Source: Christensenella sp. UBA6345 (lineage in GTDB: Bacteria; Bacillota; Clostridia; Christensenellales; UBA1242). From it: a DNA stretch of 15,970 nucleotides. The stretch is taken from assembly GCA_002437945.1 (NCBI GenBank), contig DJSB01000014.1, positions 1 through 15,970 on the forward strand. The letters are read 5' to 3'. Under the pieces are notes generated by a model. The model saw only the letters and a list, made by a program, of their open reading frames with translations, was not told where the DNA came from and ran no database searches. Positions within the stretch are counted from its first letter, which is position 1. Each line of letters begins with the position of its first letter. Positions 5,848-14,211 of this stretch are shown here, piece by piece. The position numbers and the translations under genes were made by a program.

Positions 5848-6696
5848 TTAAAGTAGATTATTCTGCAATCTAAAAGCCTTAACAGTATTTTTTAACAGCA
5901 TTGCTATAGTCATTGGTCCTACGCCACCGGGTACTGGGGTAATATTGGATACTTTGTTGATTACGCCACTAAAGTCTACATCACCTGATATACCAGTTTC
6001 ATCTCTTACTATTGCTACGTCAATAATAGTTGCACCATCTTTGATCATATCACTAGTTAAGAAATTTCTTTTACCTACTGCAGTTACTATTATGTCAGCA
6101 TTTTTAGTGTGTTCACGTAAATTAGTTGTTTTGCTGTGGCATATTGTAACAGTGGCATTGGCTTTAAGCATAAGTAGTGCAAGTGGTTTTCCCACAAGTA
6201 AACTTCTATTGATAATCACTACATTTTTGCCTGCTACATCAATATTGTACTCTTTAAAGAACTCCATAATTCCAGTAGGGGTGCAAGGTGTAAGTCCTAT
6301 CTCGTTAGTGATAAGTCTGCCCAAGTTTACACTACTTAATCCATCTACATCTTTTATAGGGTCTATACAATTAAGTGCTTTTCTTTCATCTAGACCTTTA
6401 GGTAATGGCAATTGTAAAAGTATGCCATTAATATTTTCATCTTGATTAAGTCTAGTAAGTTCGGCTTCCAATTGAAATTGGGTAGTAGTGCCATCTAGTA
6501 CTACACTGGTACTCTCTATGCCTACATATTCACATGCGGTTTGCTTATTGCGTACATAAATAGCACTTGCTGGGTCGTCACCCACAACTACAACTGCTAG
6601 AGTTGGGCGTTTGGTTATATAATTTTTTAATTGACTTACTTCGTCTTTAACTTGATTCTTTATTTTTAAAGATAATGCTTTTCCGTCTAATATCAT
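5848..6696 (-). CDS. folD: Bifunctional methylene-THF dehydrogenase/methenyl-THF cyclohydrolase FolD
   Basis: A 282-residue FolD, which interconverts 5,10-methylene-, methenyl- and 10-formyl-tetrahydrofolate in cytoplasmic one-carbon metabolism. Motifs: YVRNKQTACEYVGI (47-60) with catalytic Lys51, GILLQLPLPKGLDERKALNC (91-110), KDVDGL (115-120) and PVPGGVGPMT (254-263). The nucleotide-binding segment reads INRSLLVGKPLALLMLKANA (162-181); relatives usually have G in place of Asn163. I chose ATG 6696 because GAAGGA lies seven bases upstream and the protein then begins at the usual FolD position. The longer in-frame TTG at 6750 falls inside the -35 box and is not plausible. Single-gene unit with its own promoter and terminator, though read-through from the SIMPL gene upstream is possible. 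Confidence 0.95.
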   Translation of the reverse strand: MILDGKALSLKIKNQVKDEVSQLKNYITKRPTLAVVVVGDDPASAIYVRNKQTACEYVGIESTSVVLDGTTTQFQLEAELTRLNQDENINGILLQLPLPKGLDERKALNCIDPIKDVDGLSSVNLGRLITNEIGLTPCTPTGIMEFFKEYNIDVAGKNVVIINRSLLVGKPLALLMLKANATVTICHSKTTNLREHTKNADIIVTAVGKRNFLTSDMIKDGATIIDVAIVRDETGISGDVDFSGVINKVSNITPVPGGVGPMTIAMLLKNTVKAFRLQNNLL

Positions 6697-6721
6697 TTCT
6701 TGTCCTTCAATTTTTTTATAT

Positions 6722-6750
6722 ATTGTATCAAATATTGCTGGGTTGTCCAA
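6722..6750 (-). promoter_or_regulatory. Promoter of folD, extended -10
   Basis: Minus-strand TTGGAC (6745-6750), 17-base spacer, TACAAT (6722-6727) with TGA directly before it. Predicted start near 6715, leaving a 5' leader of about 20 bases that holds the ribosome binding site. Confidence 0.7.
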
Positions 6751-6830
6751 ATGAATTAGCCGTCATAGACATTTTTGTTAATTGATTATTTGATGATAAG
6801 TTAATAATTCATTAAGTTGTTAGATTGCTA

Positions 6831-7505
6831 TTATTCGAATATAACTTTCACACGGGCCTGTATATTAATTTTTTCTGTAGGGTTAATTTGATCGCTAGAA
6901 ATATAATCTTTGTATACTATATTACAACAGTATGATGGTTCTTCATATATTCGCTTAACATTTAATTGAGCCTTTAGTAAATTGTTCGCTTTAGTTTTCG
7001 CATTGTCTATTGCGGTGGCTAATACTTCTTCATAAACTGTTTTGCAGTCATTGTAAGTGTAGTTAAGACTTTCTACTTTACAATTCGTAAATATAGAGAT
7101 TATGTCACAAACTTCAACTAATTTGGCATTATCTTCGATTTTGACGTCAAAATTAAGTGTAGTATTGTATACTGGAGTTTGATAATTGTACTGCTGATAA
7201 CTTGAATAACAATAATTAGCATTAACATTTTCTTCTGTTATTCCCAACTCTATTATCTTATTTTTTAATGTGTTAAAAGTATCTAGCACTGCGGTACTAT
7301 CTTGATTATATGTTTGAATAACTCCATTTACAATAACTGTATCGGATTCAACTTCTGTGGTCGCTTCTCCATATATTGATACTCGTACATCATTATTTTT
7401 AACTGTATCATCATACGCATATACTTTGCTTTGATTGATTTTTGATACACTAAAAATACTTATTATCGCTAGTAGAAAAACAATAACTTTTATACTCTTT
7501 TTCAT
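6831..7505 (-). CDS. Secreted SIMPL-domain (DUF541) protein
   Basis: A 224-residue exported protein. Residues 1-30 form a signal peptide: KK, then the hydrophobic run IKVIVFLLAIISIFSV, with likely cleavage after VYA. There is no lipobox Cys. The rest matches the SIMPL/DUF541 pattern: VRVSIYGEATTEVESDTVIVNGVIQT near 40-65, the NTLKNKIIELGITEENVNANY helix (78-98), a middle strand TTLNFDVKIEDNAKL and the late helix with AIDNAKTKANNLLKAQL (165-181). The molecular function of the family is poorly known. Six cysteines (99, 133, 142, 154, 193, 194) are many for an exported protein of this size and could form disulfides. ATG 7505 has AAGGAG six bases upstream. I see no clear promoter or terminator of its own. 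Confidence 0.85.
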   Translation of the reverse strand: MKKSIKVIVFLLAIISIFSVSKINQSKVYAYDDTVKNNDVRVSIYGEATTEVESDTVIVNGVIQTYNQDSTAVLDTFNTLKNKIIELGITEENVNANYCYSSYQQYNYQTPVYNTTLNFDVKIEDNAKLVEVCDIISIFTNCKVESLNYTYNDCKTVYEEVLATAIDNAKTKANNLLKAQLNVKRIYEEPSYCCNIVYKDYISSDQINPTEKINIQARVKVIFE

Positions 7506-7644
7506 AATAACTCCTTTTTAGGTAGTTGTATGTAAAATACAAAAATTAATACATAAATATTTTTTTAATTAGTTAAAACTTAAATCTTTAATTTATAATA
7601 GAAATTATATTGATATATTTAATATCTTATTTATAATTTACCTA

Positions 7645-7673
7645 TTGAAATTGTTGTCAAATAATGATAAAAT
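7645..7673 (+). promoter_or_regulatory. Promoter of the RNase R-like gene, extended -10
   Basis: TTGAAA (7645-7650), 17-base spacer, TAAAAT (7668-7673) with TGA directly before it. Predicted start near 7680, about 23 bases before ATG 7703. It lies in the divergent space between the SIMPL gene and this gene. Confidence 0.7.
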
Positions 7674-7702
7674 GTAATTAATAATTAATAGTGGGGTGTC
7701 CT

Positions 7703-10099
7703 ATGGAACAAAAGAGATTAAGAAAAGCCATTCTAGAACTTATAGGTTTACGCAATTTGGCTGGTACTAGTTATGAACATATTGTAACTAGAGTTGCTAG
7801 TGAGTTAAGAAGCCAAGGTGTTAATAAGAACAAAGTTGAAAAAGAACTTTCCAGTCTTATTGCTTCTGGTGTACTTAAACGTGTTAAACAAGAAGGTTCT
7901 AAAAATTATGTAGTTGATTATCCAGAAGCACAGATGCAGGGTACACTTTTTGTTTTTGGTAGAAAGGGTGGATATATTATTCCTTCTGGTAGTAGTGAAA
8001 AAATCCCAGTTAATGGTTTTGCTTGCGCTGGTTATAAGACAGGCGATGTAGTAAGTTATGTTAAAGGTGCTAACGGAGATGTTTTAATTAATAGAAAAGT
8101 TAGTACTTCTAGTACCACTAATACTGGTATTGAATTAAAAGACAAAACTTTAGTTTCGGGATATTTGTTTAAAGATGATTTGGGTAAATATCAATTCTAT
8201 CCACAAGATAGAAAGAAATACCCAGACAGTATGACTGTTATCAACGATGTATCTAAATTTGGTAATGTTGAAGGTTGTGTCGTTACTTGTGAACTTTCAC
8301 CATTAGATTCAAGTTTAGTTTCTGTAAGAGAAGTGTTGGGACGTGTTGGTGATCCACTTCCAGAAACCAATGCTATAGCCATGGAAGCAGGTATTAATTT
8401 AAGACCTAATCCAAAAATTGAAGAAGAACTTACTCATATACCTAGTTCAGTAGATGTTAGCCTATACAATTTAACTGATGAAGATGGCAACTATATTGGC
8501 GAACATGACCCAAGTAAGAATGATTATGTTGATTTACGTAGCAAAATGTTTACAACTATTGACCCATTTGATTGTCGTGATATGGACGACTCTGTATATA
8601 CCGAACTTGACGAAGATGGTAATTTTGTAACTTATACTGCTATCGCCGATGTTACCGAATATATTAAACCGGGTAGTGAAATCTGGAAACAGGCATCACA
8701 ACAAGGATTTACATTATACACCCCATATGATTCATATCCTATGTTGCCTAAAGTATTATCACATGGTATATTATCACTTAACCCATCAGAAGATAGATTG
8801 ACTCTTTGTGCTAGAACAGTTATTGATAGAAATACCGGTATGCGTATTCCAGGACGCACAAAAATTATGCACGCAATAATCAGAAGTCAAAAGAAATTTA
8901 GTTATAACGAAGTTCAAGCAATGGCAGATTCAAACGACCTTGCCAAGATTGTTGAACAAATGAAATTAAGAGCAAAAATCAGCGGAGTATTTGAACCACA
9001 AAACTTACTAGAATGTGTGGCACTTAACCGTATCTGTGCAGATAAGGTATGGGAGAATTTTAGAAACCGTGGTATGCTACACTTTAACCGTAATAACGAG
9101 AAACAGTTTAAGGTAAGTAAGGACGGAACTAAAGTTGAAGATATTAAACCTTATGAACATCTTAAGAGCATGGAACTTATCGAAGCCCTTATGATTAATG
9201 CCAACGAAGCCTTTGCTGAATATACTGTAGAAAATGGATTAAATTCTGTATATCGTACCCACGATAAACCTAATATGGAAAAAGTTGAAAGATTTAAGGC
9301 TATGTTGGGAATGTTGGGTATTGAATATCAAGGTAATGGCGATAATGCTAGTATTCAAAAATTGCTTCACGAGACAAAAGATAGTATCTATAAAGAGATT
9401 ATAAAAGAATTTGCTTTACGTACTCAATCAAAAGCAAAATATTCCAATACTCCACACCCAGCAGATGAAATGGGTAGAGAAAAGACTGAATGTGAGTGCC
9501 ATAGTGCATTAAGAAGTCCATGCTATACACACTTTACATCTGGTATTAGACGTATGGCTGACTTGATTGTACAATATGCTATCAAAGAAAATTTAAGGGG
9601 ACACGAACAACCATTTACAGCCGAATATGTTGCACAGATGGCGGCATTAGTAAGTGGTCTTGAACTTAACATTGATGAAGCCGAAAACAAGATTAATGAT
9701 ATGTATGCTGCTATATGGGCAGAAGACCATATTAATGATGTTCTTGAAGGTAAAGTATCTAGTATCGGTCAAAGTTTTATTACTTTTGAAAATGAAGAAA
9801 CAGGTATTAGACTTAATGTCCCTACAGAAGAGATAGCACCTAAAGGTAGAGTAGATGAGTTTGCTATAAGTGTGTTAGATAAAGATGGTAAACCTATTAT
9901 CAAACTTTGTGATACACGTGAACTTAAGATTAGTGGAGCAGACCGTCTAGGACGTATGGTATATGCAAGTACTGACTTAACCAAGACCTATACTAATATG
10001 TATGATGAAGATTATGCTATGCAGTTTAATTACAACAAAGCAGTAAGCATGGGTAAAGTAGATAGAAGAAATGATCATGGTTATAGTAAAAATAAATAA
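7703..10099 (+). CDS. rnr: RNase R-like 3'-5' exoribonuclease (RNB family), divergent
   Basis: A 798-residue RNB-family exonuclease, expected to degrade structured RNA from the 3' end in mRNA and rRNA quality control. Order: winged-helix N-terminus (about 1-70), cold-shock/OB region (about 75-245), RNB catalytic domain beginning TIDPFDCRDMDDSV with Asp287, 293, 295 and 296 at the same spacing as the RNase II metal ligands, VYRTHDKPN, and YTHFTSGIRRMADLIVQYA (609-627). The usual motif there is TSPIRRYPDL; here Pro is Gly and Tyr-Pro is Met-Ala, while both Arg (616, 617) remain. A Cys/His cluster (C597, C599, H600, C607, H610) lies just before. The C-terminal S1-like part is weakly conserved and the usual long Lys-rich tail is nearly absent. 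ATG 7703 is chosen over GTG 7691 because GGGGTG sits at ribosome-binding distance. Single-gene unit. Confidence 0.88.
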   Translation: MEQKRLRKAILELIGLRNLAGTSYEHIVTRVASELRSQGVNKNKVEKELSSLIASGVLKRVKQEGSKNYVVDYPEAQMQGTLFVFGRKGGYIIPSGSSEKIPVNGFACAGYKTGDVVSYVKGANGDVLINRKVSTSSTTNTGIELKDKTLVSGYLFKDDLGKYQFYPQDRKKYPDSMTVINDVSKFGNVEGCVVTCELSPLDSSLVSVREVLGRVGDPLPETNAIAMEAGINLRPNPKIEEELTHIPSSVDVSLYNLTDEDGNYIGEHDPSKNDYVDLRSKMFTTIDPFDCRDMDDSVYTELDEDGNFVTYTAIADVTEYIKPGSEIWKQASQQGFTLYTPYDSYPMLPKVLSHGILSLNPSEDRLTLCARTVIDRNTGMRIPGRTKIMHAIIRSQKKFSYNEVQAMADSNDLAKIVEQMKLRAKISGVFEPQNLLECVALNRICADKVWENFRNRGMLHFNRNNEKQFKVSKDGTKVEDIKPYEHLKSMELIEALMINANEAFAEYTVENGLNSVYRTHDKPNMEKVERFKAMLGMLGIEYQGNGDNASIQKLLHETKDSIYKEIIKEFALRTQSKAKYSNTPHPADEMGREKTECECHSALRSPCYTHFTSGIRRMADLIVQYAIKENLRGHEQPFTAEYVAQMAALVSGLELNIDEAENKINDMYAAIWAEDHINDVLEGKVSSIGQSFITFENEETGIRLNVPTEEIAPKGRVDEFAISVLDKDGKPIIKLCDTRELKISGADRLGRMVYASTDLTKTYTNMYDEDYAMQFNYNKAVSMGKVDRRNDHGYSKNK

Positions 10100-10146
10100 T
10101 TGTTATAATCTTGATATTGTTGATTTGATGAAAAATTAAATTCAAG

Positions 10147-10187
10147 AATATAGTAGACTCTATCATTAAGGTAGAGTCTATTATATT
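10147..10187 (+). terminator. Probable terminator after the RNase R-like gene
   Basis: A 16-base-pair stem, AATATAG-TAGACTCTA / TAGAGTCTA-TTATATT with one G-U pair, and a 9-base loop. The T-rich tract (TATTTTT) starts a few bases after the stem rather than at once, so termination may be partial. Confidence 0.65.
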
Positions 10188-10287
10188 GCTTATTTTTAAA
10201 TTCTTACTATAAGATAAATGTTGATTAATGTAGTTATTTAAAATATATTATTGTATTTAATAAAATTATAATTGTTAATGTTAATTC

Positions 10288-10316
10288 TTTATTTTTTTTA
10301 ATAGATATGCTAATAT
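10288..10316 (+). promoter_or_regulatory. Possible promoter of the helicase gene
   Basis: TAATAT (10311-10316) with TGC directly before it, and a weak -35 TTTATT (10288-10293) at 17 bases. The predicted start near 10323 falls at the ribosome binding site GGAAGG, so the 5' leader would be about 12 bases. The surrounding sequence is very AT-rich, so this is uncertain. Confidence 0.4.
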
Positions 10317-10334
10317 TTTTTTGGAAGGTAAATT

Positions 10335-13300
10335 ATGAGTAAAATATATAAACATTACAAACAAAGATTGATAGAAATTAGTGGTAAAAATAGAAGTCTT
10401 TATTCTAAAAAGGTTACCAATAAGTTTAGTTATGACTTGGGTAATTTGTTTGCTAAAGATGAAAAAATTGCCAATTCATTGATAGACTTTTTATGGTCTG
10501 GTAAAAAACTAGAATTTGAAGTTATTGGTAAAGGCGAAAAAGATTTTATCTACAATAACTTAAATGTTGAAAAGAAGTTGTCAAAATATAAGACTACTTA
10601 TGTGGACGAATCTGGCGAAGAAAAAACCGACTACTTAAAGATAGAAAGAGTTAAAAAACAAGAACTTAAACGTACCATGATGCACGAAATTAATTGTTTG
10701 AAGCAGTTAAAACGTGAGATGGAAGAGTTTGAACGTGAAACAGGTAGATACGAACTTTATGTTGGTTATCCATTTGTAGAAGGATATATTGGAAAAGACC
10801 TTGAAGTTAGAGCACCATTAATATTATTCCCAGTTACTATCAATATCGAAAATGACACCACAGCAACTATTGAATTGTTGTCCAACGAACTTATTAAACT
10901 TAATAAAGTATTGTTGTTTGCATATGCTACACAAAAACACTTAAATATTGATGACCTAGAGACCGAGTTTGACGACTTAAAATCTAGTGGATTTAAAAAT
11001 GTTGAAGATGTTATCAATTATTTAAAGAAATTTGATATTAATATTAGATATTCTAAACAAACCGAGTTTGTACCATTTGAACCAATTGCAAAAGTAAGAA
11101 CCAATAGTCTAGAAGTAGAAAACTATTGTGTTTTGGGTAGATTCCCAATAACCAATAGTATATATAATGACTATGAAGTTTTGGAAAAGAAACAACTTAC
11201 AACTCCTGCTATAGAAGAACTTTTGTTTACAAAACAACCTAAAAAGAGTAAGAAGATATCTACAGATATTTTTCCAATTAGTTCTTTGGATTATGCTCAA
11301 CAAGAGACAATTAAGGACCTTAATAAAAACTTTAACATGGTTATTTATGGACCACCAGGAACTGGTAAAAGTCAGACCATAGTTAACGTTATTACCGATG
11401 CTCTTACAAAGGGTAAGAAAGTGTTGGTAGTAAGCCAGAAAAAAGCAGCACTAGACGTTGTTTACAATCGTCTTGCTACTCTTAATCAAAAAGCAATATT
11501 AATAGCAGATAGCGATAAAGCCAAATCCGAATTTTATCAAAAAGCAAAGCAAGAACATGATGCTATAATGCAAATTGAAGAAACAGCATCTTTAGATAAA
11601 TTCCATGCTTTGCAAAATCAAATTGATGTTGAAAGTGCCGAACTTGATACTATTAATAATATTTTGTTTGAACAACAACCTTTTGGATTAACTTTGCAAC
11701 AGATGTATGCCAATAGCGAAATTATCGGTAAAAATAGCAAAGATTATGCTATTTATAAAGATATGCTTCAATCAAAAGAACTTATGGATATGGATTTTAA
11801 TGAAATATCCGAAGCGCAAAAACTTATAAAAGACAAGAAAAAAGATGATTTGTACTATAAATTCCTAGAGAAAAAACAAATCAATCCATTGATTGACTAT
11901 ATAAAGAGTGATATTGATATTCATACATTAAGCCAAGCCCAAAATCTTATTAAGAGTGCAGTATCTAATAAATTTATTCCGTTTGATATGACCAAACGTC
12001 CTTATGCAAGAGACGTATTAAGTTATTATCTAGAGCATAATGATAGCGAAGATATTAATTATCGTCCTTTAACAAAATACATTGCTACAACACAACACCC
12101 ATCATTATATTCAAAACTTAATGTTAGCCATGTTGTATTGCCTATGTATCCATTTGTTAAACACAAAGTTAATAAAATAGAAAAAGAAATTGAAAGCACA
12201 TTTAATGATACTTTAGAAGACCTTAAACAATATATTGCAGGTTATGAAGTATTGAAAAAAGTGTTAGAACCTAAAGGATATTTGTTAACACTAGATAACA
12301 TCGTATCAGGCAACACAATGTACTTAAAAATGTTAAGCAATGCATTAAGTGATTATGTTGAAATTAGAGATATTAATATGTGCTTAAACGAACTTACAGA
12401 GTCTGAAAAATCTATCTTAAAGTTCGCTTATAAGAATAGTGAAAACTATAAGAGTTTTAAATACATAGTTAACAAAATTACTGTATTTAGAACTTACAAT
12501 GAAATTATTAGTTTGGAGAATGAACATAAAGAAGAACTTTCAAAACTTGCTGATTTTGCTAATATTCGCAATAGAATTATTAGTTTGAAAGACGAGCAAC
12601 TAACACTTAATAAGCGTTTATGTTATGAGAAAAATGCTAATGAGTACAAAGAATTCTTTAATCAAAATCCAGAAAAGAGCAAAAACTTCTTGTATCAAAT
12701 ATCAAAGCAACAAAATTTATGGCCTATAAGAAAATGTATGCAAGTATATGAAGATTATTTGCTAAAATTATTCCCATGTTTCTTATTAAGTCCAGAAATT
12801 GCCAGTCAAATTTTGCCACTTGAACGTGAAATGTTTGATTATGTCGTATTTGATGAAGCATCACAAGTATTTGTTGAAAATACACTTCCTTGTATTTATC
12901 GTGGTAAACATATCATTGTTGCCGGCGATAGCAAACAATTAAGACCAACAGCAACATTTTTAAAACGTTATATGGGTAACGAAGACCTAGATGATTTGGA
13001 TTATTCTACCCAAGCAGCCTTGGAAGTAGAAAGTCTACTAGACCTTGCTACAAGTAGATATTATAGTAGCAACCTTACATACCATTATCGTAGTAGAAGT
13101 GAATCTTTAATTAACTTTAGTAACTATGCTTTCTATGGTAAGAAACTACAGATTGCTCCAGATATTTCTAAAAACAGTAAAGAAAGTCCTATTGAACGTA
13201 TCAAAGTTGATGGTAAGTGGATAGGTACTAAAAATGAGAAAGAAGCCCAAGCAGTAGCCAACTTACTTGCCAAATTGTTAAAAGACAAAAAACGTACAGG

Positions 13301-14132
13301 TACTATTGGTATTATTACTTTCAATATCGACCAAGAAAATGCTATTGAAGATGAGATTGATAAGTTGGAAAGTAAAGACCCAGAATTTAAGATGGCTTTA
13401 CTATTGGAACGTAATAGAAAAGAAAATGGCGAAGATGTAAGTTTGTTTATTAAAAACCTAGAAAATGTACAAGGTGATGAACGTGATATTATTATCTTCT
13501 CTACAGGATATGCTCAAAATGAATATGGTAAAGTTGTTGCTAGATTCGGTTCACTTTCAAATGAGGGTGGCGAAAATCGTCTAAACGTTGCTATTACCAG
13601 AGCAAAACAAAAAATATATATTGTTACAAGTATCGAACCAGAAGAACTTAATGTTGCAGGTTCTAAAAATATGGGGCCAAAACTATTTAAGGAATATCTA
13701 AAATATGTTAGAGCGGTTTCAAGCGGTAACAAAGTAGAAACTTCAATTATTTTGGACAACCTATTACCAGATAAGCAATTACAGAGTGATGACTTAAATG
13801 GCAAAATGGTTTGCGAAATTGAAAAGTTATTGAAAGAAGAAGGTTATACAGTAGAAAGAAATATTGGTAATGCCAACTACAAACTTCCTTTGGCTATCTA
13901 CAACAAACGTAAAGATAAATATATTTTGGGTATCGAATTTGATTATTCGGCAGCAGATAGTAGTGATAGTATCCTAGAAAGAGATGTATATCACCCAACA
14001 TTTATGCAAAGCCGTGGCTGGAATATTTACAGAGTATGGAGTAGAGATTGGTGGTTAAATAAGACTAAAGTTATCAATGCAATCAAGAAAAAAATTGATA
14101 ATATTGAAAAACAACTTAACACTACTAAATAA
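10335..14132 (+). CDS. Large SF1 helicase with DUF4011-like N-terminus and Vsr-like C-terminal nuclease domain
   Basis: A 1265-residue protein. The N-terminus resembles DUF4011 (LIEISGKNRSLY near 12-23; VRAPLILFPVTI). SF1 motifs: Walker A GPPGTGKS (339-346), Walker B VVFDEASQ (D840, E841), GDSKQLRP (864-871), TYHYRSR (915-921), VQGDERD (1045-1051), NVAITRAKQ (1084-1092). A long helical insert separates motif I from motif II. The C-terminus fits the Vsr-like REase_MTES_1575 fold: ILGIEFD (E1201, D1203), then RGWNIYRVWSRDWW. Relative to the IExDGxxYH pattern I remember for that fold, G is Tyr and the YH position is Ala-Asp, so nuclease activity is uncertain. ATG 10335 has GGAAGG six bases upstream. 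DUF4011-helicase-Vsr proteins (Hhe) are reported as single-gene anti-phage systems; a defence role here is inferred. The gene stands alone with composition like its neighbours. Confidence 0.88.
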   Translation: MSKIYKHYKQRLIEISGKNRSLYSKKVTNKFSYDLGNLFAKDEKIANSLIDFLWSGKKLEFEVIGKGEKDFIYNNLNVEKKLSKYKTTYVDESGEEKTDYLKIERVKKQELKRTMMHEINCLKQLKREMEEFERETGRYELYVGYPFVEGYIGKDLEVRAPLILFPVTINIENDTTATIELLSNELIKLNKVLLFAYATQKHLNIDDLETEFDDLKSSGFKNVEDVINYLKKFDINIRYSKQTEFVPFEPIAKVRTNSLEVENYCVLGRFPITNSIYNDYEVLEKKQLTTPAIEELLFTKQPKKSKKISTDIFPISSLDYAQQETIKDLNKNFNMVIYGPPGTGKSQTIVNVITDALTKGKKVLVVSQKKAALDVVYNRLATLNQKAILIADSDKAKSEFYQKAKQEHDAIMQIEETASLDKFHALQNQIDVESAELDTINNILFEQQPFGLTLQQMYANSEIIGKNSKDYAIYKDMLQSKELMDMDFNEISEAQKLIKDKKKDDLYYKFLEKKQINPLIDYIKSDIDIHTLSQAQNLIKSAVSNKFIPFDMTKRPYARDVLSYYLEHNDSEDINYRPLTKYIATTQHPSLYSKLNVSHVVLPMYPFVKHKVNKIEKEIESTFNDTLEDLKQYIAGYEVLKKVLEPKGYLLTLDNIVSGNTMYLKMLSNALSDYVEIRDINMCLNELTESEKSILKFAYKNSENYKSFKYIVNKITVFRTYNEIISLENEHKEELSKLADFANIRNRIISLKDEQLTLNKRLCYEKNANEYKEFFNQNPEKSKNFLYQISKQQNLWPIRKCMQVYEDYLLKLFPCFLLSPEIASQILPLEREMFDYVVFDEASQVFVENTLPCIYRGKHIIVAGDSKQLRPTATFLKRYMGNEDLDDLDYSTQAALEVESLLDLATSRYYSSNLTYHYRSRSESLINFSNYAFYGKKLQIAPDISKNSKESPIERIKVDGKWIGTKNEKEAQAVANLLAKLLKDKKRTGTIGIITFNIDQENAIEDEIDKLESKDPEFKMALLLERNRKENGEDVSLFIKNLENVQGDERDIIIFSTGYAQNEYGKVVARFGSLSNEGGENRLNVAITRAKQKIYIVTSIEPEELNVAGSKNMGPKLFKEYLKYVRAVSSGNKVETSIILDNLLPDKQLQSDDLNGKMVCEIEKLLKEEGYTVERNIGNANYKLPLAIYNKRKDKYILGIEFDYSAADSSDSILERDVYHPTFMQSRGWNIYRVWSRDWWLNKTKVINAIKKKIDNIEKQLNTTK

Positions 14133-14149
14133 TACAATTATATAAAAAG

Positions 14150-14197
14150 AAAAAACTCTATCTTAATGGGGTGCACCCCATTAAGATAGAGTTTTTT
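14150..14197. terminator. 48-base perfect palindrome, bidirectional terminator
   Basis: The inverted repeat is perfect and has no spacer: the left arm begins with A6 then CTCTATCTTAATGGGGTG and the right arm is its exact complement, centred at TGCA 14172-14175 and ending in a T run to 14199. It lies between the convergent helicase (+) and degV (-) genes and can stop transcription from both. Confidence 0.92.
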
Positions 14198-14211
14198 TTA
14201 ATTAATTGTGA

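Noticed and set aside
5945..6445. A 166-codon open frame on the plus strand
   Set aside because: It is antisense inside folD, has no ribosome binding site or recognised motif, and looks like a by-product of folD codon use.
6697..6750. TTG start that would give FolD 18 more residues
   Set aside because: The region holds the promoter and the ribosome binding site of folD, and the extra residues are not typical of FolD.
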